NCBI GenBank assembly: GCA_037783415.1
Contig: JAZGTN010000089.1
Location: 1,054,001-1,118,000 of the forward strand
Source: Leptasterias polaris
Taxonomy: Eukaryota; Echinodermata; Asteroidea; Forcipulatida; Asteriidae
Length of the DNA stretch: 64,000 nucleotides
Direction: 5' to 3'
The translations under genes were made by a program, and so were the position numbers. The notes beneath the pieces were generated by a model, which made no database searches, had not been told where the DNA came from, and worked only from the letters and a program-made list of their open reading frames with translations. Position 1 is the first letter of the stretch. Every line of letters starts with the position of its first letter. Positions 1 through 12,800 of the stretch are shown piece by piece.

Positions 1-601
1 ATTCATGGAAAATGATAATGACGATGCAATTACGATGAGGGAGAAAAGGCTATAGAGACATCAAATTCGTTTAAGCTGAGATTTAAAGATACTTATTAAG
101 GAACTAGATGTTTGTTTGTGCAGAGGTAACAAATTCAACAAACAAGGAGCCGCTGTAGCAAATGCCCTGACGTGTCCCCGAACTTCTGTGGAACGAGGCT
201 CAATCAATCAATCAGTCATTAGGCATTTGTAAAATGCCATGTTTTAGTGTCCTATTCTGAGTTGAGAGAAGAAAAAAATTACAGACTTTCATGAGGAGCC
301 GTTCGGTGATTACAATTAAGCTGATTTAAAATATACTGGTATATATTGGTACTTGTTTGTATTTCACTGAAAAAATCAAAGAAATCAATTTGAGCAGTTA
401 AAACCAATCAATACTTGATAACAAATTTTGAAAGCTGATCAACTCAGAAAAGATAAGCTCTCTTTGCTGATCTCAAAGTCAACATCACTAAATATAGTTA
501 AACTGTTTATATATTTTCTTTGGTGTTGAGAGAAAAATTATATATTTTCTTTGGTGTTGAGAGAAAAATAATGTAAGTTGCAATTTTGTTTATTCCTTCA
601 G
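1..601 (+). other. Intron upstream of the first visible exon
   Basis: No exon is recognisable here. The only structure seen is a nearly perfect 31-bp tandem duplication at 510-540 and 541-571 (starting TATATTTTCTTTGG), about 30 bases before the splice acceptor. Confidence 0.6.
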
Positions 602-886
602 TGGTACCCAACATAACCGATTTCCAAGGCCAGTACACAGTCAACCTAACTCAAAGTGTAACCCTTCGTTGCCCGGCCATCGGCTACCCACCACCCACAG
701 TCAACTGGACCAAAGATGGGATGTCCATCTCAGAAAGTGACTTGGATTCCTCCAAGTATGACATCGATGAGACGGCTGGAACCTTGAAGATATTTGATAC
801 TAAGTACATTGACTCTGGAACCTATGAGTGTACCGTCAGTAACTTGGCTGGAGTAAAAGTCAAACAGATTGTTCTGACAGTCAATG
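602..886 (+). CDS. HMCN1: HMCN exon 1: Ig domain 1
   Basis: Acceptor TTCCTTCAG, donor ATG|GTAAGT, phase 1-1, 95 codons. The I-set signature is complete: B-strand Cys in [11 protein letters not shown], core Trp in VNWTKDG and the F-strand motif [14 protein letters not shown]. The proline-rich linker VPNI opens the domain as in most following exons. Confidence 0.93.
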
Positions 887-3800
887 GTAAGTTCTTCTGT
901 CTAAGTAACATTAGATGATTCTTTTCAACTCTTGAAGTCATAAAAGTAGTTTGATATGTAGAATATGTCTTTAATTTTGGGTTGAACAAAGAAAAATTGA
1001 TTAGAGTGGGACTCGAACCTGTGACCTCAGGAATGACTTGCCGGGGCTCTACCAACTGGGGGTGCGTAGTAATTATTTTTTGTTAAACCCAAAATTATTT
1101 AAGATTTACCCAATCAGTTTCCCTTGTTTTTTTAGAATATATGTTGTAAGAAAAATTTTCAGATAATCAGAAATGATTAAAATTATTCAAATTGTTTTCA
1201 TGTTAGTTCCACCGTCCATAGACGGTGATGGAGAGATTCGTGTACTCCAAGTCACTCAAGACCAGTCCATCTCTCTTGCCTGTGAGGTGTCCAGCTACCC
1301 TCCACCGGAGTACACCTGGCGTAAGAACAACCGAACTCTCCCTCCTGACCTCCGATCTTTGACCCGAGCTGATGGAACACTTGACCTCTTCACCTTGAGA
1401 CTGCTTGACAGCGGAACGTATACCTGCATTGCTAGTAATGTTGCCGGCAGTACCAATGTTGTCTACAGGTTGCAAGTTATAAGTGAGGAAGCTTTTTAAT
1501 TTGACATTTTTTAAACCGGAAAATCATTTATCTTTCTGGAAAAATTTCAGCCACATTTCATTTTCTATTACAATAATTTATAACAGACTCACACTTATGA
1601 AATATTATTTATTTTTATTTTGGGTATGTGAAATGTTCAGAGTTGTTTTTCACCAGTAATCCCTCACCCCAATTTGTCTTCCCATCTAGCCCCTCCTTCC
1701 ATAGCTGAAGGATCAACTGACATTACCTCCGAGACAGGTCGTACCATCCAGCTCAGCTGTGAAGTAGACGGCATTCCACCTCCTCAGGTCCAATGGCAGA
1801 AGAACGGGGTGCCTTTAAATGTTGAAGGGAACCCACGAATCACCAAGTTACAATCTGGTTCCTTAAGGATTGAGGAGTTGGTAGTAGAAGATAAAGGAGA
1901 GTTTGAATGTTATGTTTTCAACGCTGCAGGATCTGCTTCCAGGATTATCAAACTAGACGTCAAGGGTAAGTATTAACATCAGGGAAGGTACTTCAAGGCT
2001 CTTTTACTTAATCAAGTTACTTACAGTTTTAAATTATTTTCAAGGATGAGAAATTTCAGACTTTAATCTGAATTCAGATCAAGGTTTGTCCTTAACTTTT
2101 TCAGTGACTAGCCAGCAGGACCATTTAGCTTGTTATTTCACTTGGTCCGTCAGGTTTGTCATTAGTCTATATTTCATATTAATTAGGGGCATGCTTCAAT
2201 ACTAAACTTGCCAGCCTCACCAATCAGAGAGAATTTTGACTGGTATTTGGCCAGTGGACCTCTGTTAAGGGAGAACAGTCTCCCTGATGAAGAAAAGAAA
2301 AAGCTCAGTTGTAACGAAATCCTCTCTTTGATCTACCTGTCTGTTTCTCAGGATACTGTTCTAAAAATTTCATTTAAATCTATAACTCCAGGGGTTACCA
2401 GAAGGTGAAAATGCCATCATTTCAGCATTTGTTTATAGTTTTTGAATTTTTTTTCCAGCATTGACTCTCACTCCTGTATTTTAAAAATATTTCCAATTTG
2501 TTTTTGTGTTCTAAGTTCAACCCAAAATCCTTGAGAGTCAAAATGAATACACGGTCAAGATGAGGTATGCGATCACACTCCTCTGCCCGGTCATTGGTAC
2601 CCCGCCACCTGAGATATCATGGCTCAAGAACGGTCAGCCACTTGATGACTTCCGCTACTACCAAACACAAGAGGGCTCCCTCCGTATCGCATCTACAATC
2701 AGAGACGATGATGCTATCTTTACGTGTGTAGCTCAAAACGACGCTGGTAGAAGTTTTAAGGACATCCGGTTAATTATCAATGGTGAGAGAAATTGGCAGA
2801 TGCCCTCCCTAAAATGTTTTGTTCATTAATCGTTTTCTTGTTGTTAAACAACTCTTTTGTTTTCTTTTTATTTATTAATTTTTAATTAAAATCTTTACTT
2901 TCTTGATAAGGCCACCAGTTTTCGTGATTTTTGTTTATCCAAAAAGCAAATAAGTCAACGAAACAGTTATCGATTTCAGTCTCTTGAAGACAGTGAACAT
3001 ACTAGTCAAAACATCAAGATTATACCAACAGCCTGTACATGGAGTAAACAAGTTATAAATGACACAGTGTATCCACCAGACAAAAGTTCATTTTATTATC
3101 CAACTTTCCCTCTTCAGTTCCACCCATGGATATGACCGTCGGCCCGGATGATTTTGATGTCTTCTTAAATTCTCGAGTCTCCCTCCCCTGCGTTATCGAC
3201 AGCATCCCTCCTCCTACAATCGTCTGGAGGAAAGATGGTCAAGACTTATACATCGATAATCAGAATTACATCCAACGTCTTCATTCCTTGGAAATCCCAG
3301 CAGCTAGAGTATCAGATTCGGGTGCCTATGAATGTGTTGCTATGAATATAGCCGGTAATACAACAAGATCTATTGTTGTCAATGTTATGGGTAAGTTGTC
3401 TAACAGATTCCAATATAATGAAACATACTTACTAAGCAGAATCAAAGCCCAGTACCAGTCTCAATAATGTATAGACACAGCATTTTAGCTGGTAAACTTT
3501 CTACTGAGCAAGATTTTTCTGAGCTATGCAATTTTTTGCTTGTCATCTGTCTGGTGTTTGGCCCAAAATTATGTTTAAGTTGAAGATTTTTATTTTTTTT
3601 TTTAAACAGCTGGCAATGCCTCCGTTGTTTTTTTCTATGGATTGTATTTCGTAATATTTCTTTTTTGTTCTAAAGTTGCTCCACGGATCGGCGAGGGACC
3701 AGATGTCATAAAAGGTTTCATTGGTGAATCCATTACCCTCCCATGTGAAGCAGTTGGGATTCCAACCCCTGTCAATACTTGGGAGAAAGCCGGACGAAGA

Positions 3801-6800
3801 CTTGACTATCAAACCGGTCGCTTCACTCGGTTAATGTCAGGATCGTTAGCTATTAATACTGTAGCAGAGACAGACGCTGGTACCTATCTGTGCTTGGTAC
3901 AGAACAATGCTGGCTCGGATACCAGGGAAATTACTGTTGTTGTTCAAGGTCAGTTACAAAATATTTGTTGACAAACACTTTTAAGATAACATTTACAAAT
4001 ACCTTTGTAAATCAAGGAAGGCAGTGGCAGAGCTTAAAGATTAACTAATGACATAAAACTGCAAGAGCTTTCGTAGCAACAACTACTTCATCAGATGCAA
4101 TGAAGGGGACAAGCCAAGTACATGTGATGTATATAAGGAAGTTACTGGTGAATGAATCCAATAATGAATGGTGGAGTAGGTTACTAGAGCATTTATTCCT
4201 GGTAGTGGGACCGGAAACCACGGTCCCTATTAAAAGTCCTTGATCAAAACAGTTCAGGTTCTTGATGATCTCTTGTTCAGACTAAGAATGTTCATTTCTT
4301 GTTTACTTTTATAACAAAAAAGGATACCAGTTCTTTTTGTTGGGGGGGGGGGGGGAGAGAGATAATCAATTCAATAGTCAAAAACACTCTCCTGTATTCT
4401 CCAGCCTGAGGTACCAATAGTTAAACAAATTCAATTGATCAATTATTGACATTGGAACATTTCAACTTCTGTTGCAGTACCCCCAGTCATCATTCCGACC
4501 CAGCCTTTAAGGCTTGAGCTGAGACTAAACAGCGAGGTCAAGATAGACTGTAAGGCGTACGGCACACCAACTCCGGATATCTACTGGTTTAAGGACGGCA
4601 AACGAATACATCAATATGAACATGGCTACACCATCCTATTGAATGGAACTCTAGTCATCTCAAATCTTCAACCGTTTGATGATGGGAAGTATGAGTGCTG
4701 GGCGATGAGTGAGGTCGGAAATGCCACTCAACAGGTGGATCTGGATACTCAGAGTAAGTGAGGCAGTTGTTTTATAGCTGTTATAGGTTGAGTGTTAACC
4801 CTCCTACTGTGATGACGATTATCATCCGCTGTGGTTTTGATTGATAAGCTTTGCCAGCCTGTAATATGATATTATGTCGTGAATGCATCTACACAGTACA
4901 CAGTCAACCCTCCTACTGTCCGACCATTCAATATAACCCACTGTGGTTTTGATTGATCTGTGCCAGCCTGTAATATGATATTATTTTGTGAATGCATCTA
5001 CACAGTACAGTCAACCCCCCTATTGTGTGACCATTCAATATCATTCACCGTGGTTGTAATCGCTAGGACCAGCCTAAAATATGGTATCAAGTGGTGATTA
5101 GATCAACATAGTACACAGTCAACCCTCCTACTGTCTGACCATTTAGTATCATCAGCTGTGGTTTTGAATGATAGATAAACTATGCTAGCCTGCAATATGT
5201 GGTGAATGCATCTACGTACATAGCACACAATAAGTTCTGTTAACCAGTCAATGTTATCAAGAGTAGGAGGGTTGATGTTAAAATAGTTATGTAGATGAAG
5301 CCTCTCTGTTACAGCTGGTTCTACAAGATTGAAGGGGGAACCTTCCCAGCTTTCTATACTTACAGCTTCTCCTCTCAACTGCTCTTTCTCATGAAGTTGA
5401 AAACTTATCAGAACCAAAGTTTGGTAGTTGGCAACCAATCACCCAATGGTACAGTTCCCAACCGAGTTACTATCACTGCGTTCTACAAAATGTTAACAAA
5501 ATTGGTGGGAAATTTAATATTTTTTCAAGCATAATAGTAGATTAAATATCAGCTAGCAGCACCTTTTTGTAACGAAGAAACTTGTTTTATGTTCAATTGC
5601 AGTGAAACCTCATATTGATGGAGAAAACAACGTGTATCAACCGAAGCAGATCTCTGCCAGTCAATCCGACAATGTGTTCCTTTATTGTAACGTAACTGTA
5701 GCTCACCCAGAAGCAACGATACAATGGTATCGAGATGGTAGAGTCATTAGTAGCCGTGGAGATATGGGTGTACAGGTAACTAGGACGCAGCCGATTTGAA
5801 GCTATGTGGCTTAGTGTTGGGATTAACAATGGCTTAAGTAGACGTAGACCAAGCCGGAACTAGGACTTGGCTGATTTGAAGCTATGTGGCTTAGTATTGG
5901 GATTAACAATGGTTAATTGTTAGCTAGCCATAGACCAAGCCGGAACTGGAGCTGAGATGACTCAATAATTTTGCAAAGACGATTCTTTGACAAGTTTTTG
6001 AAAGAAAAAACTTTTTAGTTCAAACCTTCATTAAAGCACTCATGCTCCTAATCCTAGTGAAGAAATTAACTAATTTATTTATAAATTGAATAAGTGATAC
6101 AACTACCTGCAGCTTAGTTGGCTCTTATGCTGTTATCATTGTCACTGACAATGTTTACAGTATCTGTTTTATTTCAAGTTTATTTGGAAGACAGTTCGAT
6201 ATACTTAGGATTCAATAAACATTATCAATGATTATTAGTGATTCAGATTCATTTGATTGATTTGAATGACTCAGATTGAATTGAATAAATCAGATTGTTT
6301 TGAATGATTCTAATTGATTAGATTGATTCAGATTGATTTCTGCTCTGCTAACAGGTTCAGAATGATGGGTCTCAGTTGAGTATACCTAACATCGGAGATT
6401 CAGATGCTGGTATGTATCAGTGTGTAGCAACAAACAACATTGGGAGCAGCAGTAAACACTTCCATGTCAACGTCCACAGTAAGTTACATATAAACAATTA
6501 TCCATGCATTCCATGGTTGTCAACTTTAAATTTACCACATGTTTTGGAATTCGGAAGGACAGAATCATTGCTCTGAAAGTTGTTTTTGGTGTTATTTAAA
6601 AATTCTGTCATTCAAGTCAAGAAACTAATTTCAAAAACGGGTTTCTGTGATCAATGTAATGTGGGTACGTGACTTTTTATCATCAAGCAAACTTGAATTC
6701 CTGATCTGATTCTGATTGGTCTATCAATGGCAACAGCATTGTGATATTATACCAAACTGCACAGTCAATATCACACCCTGCACATTGGTCCATTGTAACT

Positions 6801-9800
6801 GCGCGTATTGCGCTATTTTACGCTGTAGGTCAGTTTGCTTGAAAATAGCTTGCATGCTCATGGAATCTGTGGAATCAGACGAGTGGGATGCAGAAGTGCT
6901 ATATTTTTCCGTATTCCATGAGCGCTTGTGTGATAACTAATAATCGGGAATAATAAGGATGAAGGTTTGAGGGGTCCAAGACTAGACTTGGTTCCAAGTC
7001 TGTGATCGTGGTTTTTAGTCTAACTGAAAGCCAGTACATTATTGCCTGAAATAGCGCCCTCTTGTGGATTAACGTCCGTCTTGGACCTACGATCACAGAC
7101 TTGGGAACATTGTTCTTCGGTTTGTACACACCCTATGGCGAATTAGTCCAATAGTGGACGGAACACTCTGATTGGTCAGAATCTCAGAAGCCTTCAATAA
7201 AATGCATATTCAAACTTTACCGTTCATACCATGGGATATAGTACAGAAATACAACATTGATGCAGGTGTAACTAATCTGCCTCTGCTCAGTGATTCAACT
7301 TGCAGTTTGGAAACAAAAAACCCAAAGTGATTCTAGTTTTAAATTGAAAATAAATAAAAAAACGTTGGGAAAATCATTAGACGATTCCATTCAAATCATA
7401 GGTAACACGGTTTTTCGTCTAGTAAGGATCAGGTTATTTGTCATGTTTATTTTTCAACATTTTAAGAATACATCTTGTTTTATTTTATGTATAAATTATA
7501 AATAGCATACGTACAACAAAGCACTAGTAATAATAAAAACAATGACTCGATTTCACAGAAAATGCTGAAGTGATTATAACCTATTGGGAATAGACGCAGC
7601 CAACAGGAGTTTTTTGGCCTTCTGATTGGTCATCTCTCTGTCATAGTGTTGTTATGTAATGTTAGTTGTGAATAATTGAATATCCCGTATACACAAGAGG
7701 GTCAAGTCTGAGATTGCGAGTTAGAGCGCGTGATAGCAAATCTGCGGGGGAATTTTGCGTGATGATGCAGAGAAATAACCGCGATCTCAGACTTGAAATT
7801 AAGTCTAGTCCAAGACCAGAACTAATACCAAAAGTTGCTACGCACAAAATTTTACTAAGCAGTTTAAACAATAAGCGAAAAAATAACAGGGCACTGGTTG
7901 TGACCATGTAAGTTACATGACACTTTTCCCATTAACTTGTTTCTCCTAAGCAGGATATTTCTATCCTTAGCAAGTTTTTGTAAAACTTCAAAAGGTCAAC
8001 TGATGGGATAGAGATTTTAAGAATGGAATTTTTTTTATTTTTCCAACAGTCCCACCTGTCATCAGCAACCCTCGCTTTGAAGAGATTGTGATCCGAGCTG
8101 GTGATTCTCTCCAGATCCCATGCCAATCCAATGGGTACCCCACCCCACGTATCGCTTGGCGTTTTGAGGACAACCCTGTCTCCAACCAGAATCTCCGCTA
8201 TAGGATCTATCCCTATGGAACTCTGGAAATTCCATACGCTTTTGTGTGGGATGAAGGACGTTATATGTGTGTTGCTAAGAATGTCGCTGGAAATGACACA
8301 CGTGTAGTAAATGTTAGGGTAATGGGTGAGTTTCTACTAAATCCTCAACTAAATAGAAACAAAATCATGAAAAAAAACATTTTGGTGTACGTTGAACAAA
8401 TCCTAGTCAAGTGGAATAAATCCTACAGAAACACTTCCATCCAATCAGCAGACTCAGACAAATGAAAACTGAGAAGAAATGAATACAATATTCACATAGC
8501 AGCTTTCTCGTCAGTTTGGGTCGCTGCAAACTGCAGATAAAAACCTTAGTAGGCCTATAAACTGACCTAAAGGTCAACTCACTTTTTATTTGGATTTGAG
8601 TTTGCTGTGACACTGTGTTATTTTGATAGCTTCTAAAACACTTCAGGCCACTAACTATTTTGTACATTTGTAGGTCCTTTTGGTTGGTAAGCAGTTTTCA
8701 ACAGCTAATTCTCAATTATTTGACTGGTGAATTTCTTTGTTTTAGTTCCTCCAAGCATCACTCAAGTTCAGACCTACTTGACTAGAATTGAAGGCTCTTC
8801 TGTGATCTTACCGTGTGAGTCAGCCGGGGTACCAGAACCGACAGTAACATGGGAGAAGGATGGTGTTGAGATCCAACCTGAAGACGATGAGAATATTGAG
8901 CTAATGGTCCAAGGATCTTTAAGATTGGGTAGCGTGGAGGGTGAAGACGCCGGATTGTATCGCTGTATTGCTAAGAATGAGGCAGGAGATGCATCAATTT
9001 CAATGACTCTAAGAGTTCACAGTACGTAGAATCTTTCTCATCAAAATTGTTTTATATGTAGACCATGTAATCTTGTTTACAAAAAATGTAACATTGTGCA
9101 ATCCAGAACATTTCAAGGCAGACAAGAAACTTTCTGTTGATATTTACTAAACTCACCTGACGTCATCTTCACAAATATCTTGGTTGTGCCATTTTGGGAG
9201 TCATTGTCCTTGTGTGTTTTAAAGTGTAGTGTGCATTTTAGGCAACTCTGTGTTATACACATTTAAGAGTTGACTCCCACACCGGCCAGTGTGGCATCAG
9301 TAAAATGAGTAAGATTGTACAATCCAGGGCATTTCAAGGCAGGCAAAGATACTTGTCTGTTGATATAGGAAATATATCCTTCTGTATCACAATAACACAT
9401 CAATTCAAGTATTGTTAAATAACAGCTGCACAAAATTGAGATGTACCCCCTTTTAAAAAATCCCCAAAGTATTCGATGTTGTGTTTTATTTCATTGAGCT
9501 GTGTACAACTTGTGCCTGCAGGACGTCCTGGCTCTGTGCCTCTGTTGTGATGTCATTAATAACTTGGTCTGATTTGTCCAGCAACTGGAATTAATTTGTG
9601 TTCCCCTAAGGAAATTTTAAATGGTTTGAAAATATGAATTTTATTTTGATCTGAATTCTTTAACTTAACAGCGCCTCCAGTACCTGACCCAGACATGCCT
9701 AAAAACATCACCTCCTCAGCGTATGGTGATACCGTCATCCCATGTAAGATGACCGGTAACCCCAAACCACGTATCCGTTGGTTTAAGAATAACCGTGTCA

Positions 9801-12800
9801 TCTCAGTTAACCGTGGTAAATACCGTCAGCTTCCTGATGGATCTTTATTGATCCGTAGTGTCCAAGCCATGGATAGTGGACGTTACATGTGTGTTGGTGA
9901 TAATGGTGTAGGAGTGAAATCAAACAGTGTGGATTTGACTGTACCAAGTAAGTCTCTCTACTTACGCCATTTTTAAAATCAAATCAGGGCTTAATCTTCG
10001 GCTCTTCTGTTTGAAGTCACAAACCGAAAGCTCATCAAAATGGCTGACAAAGCCCGAGCCTTAGCTGTAGTTAGCGTTTCAAAAAGGAACATAAACAAAC
10101 TTTAGATAAAATGTCTGTTATTTTCTTTCTGGTTGATCACTTTCAGATAACAGTCATTGCTTGGATAAAATAAACAATTCCACAGAGTATTATGGAAATT
10201 TATTCATAATTGATTTTGCTTAAGAATATTATTTATTTGCTGGTGGTCCTTCTATTTTGAATTTTCATTTATTGAAAATTTAACTCAGAATGTTATATTA
10301 AACTCCAAAATTTATGAAGCTGAGATTTTCCTTTTTTTGAAATTTCAACATTTGTCAATTCGATCTAAGCACCCCGAACATGGCCAACATTAGGGCTTGG
10401 TAGCTCAGTTGGTAGAACGCCGGCACGCCGGTTCAAGTCCTGCTCAAATAATATTTTTTCTTTGTTCAACCCTAAATCATCTAAGTAACTTTTTTACCTT
10501 TCTTCAGTTCCTCCTCGTATCCCGGATTCCAATACTCCAACAAGATACCCCATCTCAGAGTTAATGATGATCGACCTTCAGTGTTTCATCACCGATGCTT
10601 ACCCTCCTCCTCTCATCATGTGGTTTAAGGGTCTAGAGCTACTGACGGGTAGTGAGGTTGGGATCACTATCGATAACGATGTACTCCATATCGATGCTAT
10701 TAAAGTGGAGGATGCTGGAGAGTATACGTGTTTTGCTTTCAATGTGGCTGGGAATGCATCTAAGACATGGGAAGTGGATGTACAGAGTAAGTATTCAATG
10801 TTAGTTTGCAGTCAATCTGTAGCTCCAAGTCAACTTATTGTATTATTGTTACTGCAGCATTCTAATGTGTATCTCCATAATATATAGTACCCAGTCAAAT
10901 TGACATTAGACTATGGCAATGGAAAGTGGACATTGGCAGTGGACAGTGGACATTGGCAGTGGACAGTGGACATTGGCAGTGGACAGTGGACAGTGGACAT
11001 TGGAGAGTGGACTGTGGGCGGTGGACATTGGACATTACTTTCATAAATACATTCTCCATGTTGTGAACTGTTGCAATTATTCACTGCAAGTTTCTTCTTG
11101 TATAAATTAATTCAATCCTGGATTACTTCACTTTCTAATATGAAACATTTCAACACTTATGAAAACAATTTTCTTTCTCTCATGTTTAGCTCACCCTATT
11201 ATCATCGGAGATCCCGTTGTCCACATCACAGCCGAAAAAGACTCTAAAGTGTCACTTCCATGCACCGTAGAGGGCCATCCCACCCCTTGGATAGTCTGGG
11301 AGAAAGATGGAGATGTCCTCCCATCTAATATTCCAAGTCAGGAGCTAGATGGATTTCCAACTCTGGAGATTCCTGATGTTAAGAGAAGTAATAGCGGAGT
11401 GTATAAATGTCACGCTAATAATGCTGCTGGAAATGTCACAATTGTCTTCATTTTGGAGGTCCATGGTGAGTTGGCTGAAACATCGGCTAGGTCTTTGGCT
11501 ATAACTAGCTTAGGAAAGTCATAGACGCTTCATTCAGACTTAATTTGAATCAGTGAAAGAACTTTGAACCTTTGTTGCACTAGAAAACTTCTTTCAAATT
11601 GTCTTGTGTCTCCCAATACTAAACTCAAGTCCTGACAGTTTTACAAATTACCACAAACAAAAATATATTTAACCTTCCATGAAAAGACACTTAAAGAAGA
11701 TTTAAAAGACCTAATCCCTGGTATTTGGCTCGAGAGTTTTCTTCATACTCCAGTCTATGTGACTCAAAACCCAACTGTCTGGATTTGGATAAGATTGTTA
11801 TGTCTAGCCCGGTGATAATATTAAGTTTGGCGGTAGCTGCAGGACCATACTTCCTGAAGTGGATTTTGGTATGTTGGTTTTCATGCACTGGTTTTAATAA
11901 TGATGGTTTTCTTTTGATCAGTTCCACCCATCATCGAAGATGCTTTAGATGAAACTATCGCAGTCGGTCTAGGTCAATCAATCATCATCCACTGCCGGGC
12001 CTCAGGTTTCCCACCACCACAGATCTCCTGGCAGAAAGACTTCAGAGATATTCCTAAGAATAGTCTAGCCATGAGGGTGATGTCTGATGGTTCACTGGTC
12101 ATTAACAGCACTAGGGTTGGAGATAGCGGACAGTATGCTTGCTTGGCTAATAACGTTGCTGGCTTCCAGACAAGGCAGGTCATTCTTAAAGTACAAGGTA
12201 AGAGAAGATATCTTTATTTAAATCAACACACGTGGCGTGTGGTGGTATAGCTCACCAAATCCAAGATCTGGTGCTGTCAGCAGCAGAGTGTGGGTTTGAA
12301 TACTGGTCGTGACACTTGTGCCCTTGAGCAAGGCACTAACCATAATTGCTTTGTAAAAAGTTGGTAAGGTAGTGCATTCTGCTCTTCCAGCCTGGCTCCT
12401 AGTGGATGATACCCATGCTTACATCTTTACAAACTCTGAAGGTGGTAACTCTGGTTCAGCCTCTGGAGTAGGTTGCAATGTGCCCCCTGCGACAGTCGAT
12501 TTGGGTCGACAGCCCAGTTAAGTGTAGCCCTCACCTTGAAGTGGCCGTATGGCCTTGTGATGTTAAGCGATATCTCATAAGATATATAAGTCAGAATGCT
12601 CTTGTTGCATCAATTATAGACCCTCAGTGTGAATGGGGGCAATTAACCCTTACAAATCAAGATTTTAGAATAGCGATATTGCATACCTGTCATTACAATG
12701 GTTTCTTGTGCTCCTTTTTTTTGAAATACACAAATATTTTGTGATTTTGAAGAATAAGCAGATTTATTCTCTTCCTATTTTCAGAGCGTCCTCACATTAT

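Noticed and set aside
5295..5534. 79-codon plus-strand ORF in the Ig 7-8 intron
   Set aside because: No Ig, TSR or EGF signature and no flanking splice sites in a fitting phase.
10394..10445. Functional tRNA gene
   Set aside because: The anticodon region is degenerate, and the SINE tail is shared with other copies.
12478..12744. 88-codon plus-strand ORF
   Set aside because: It lies in the S2 SINE-like body shared with 35290-35395.
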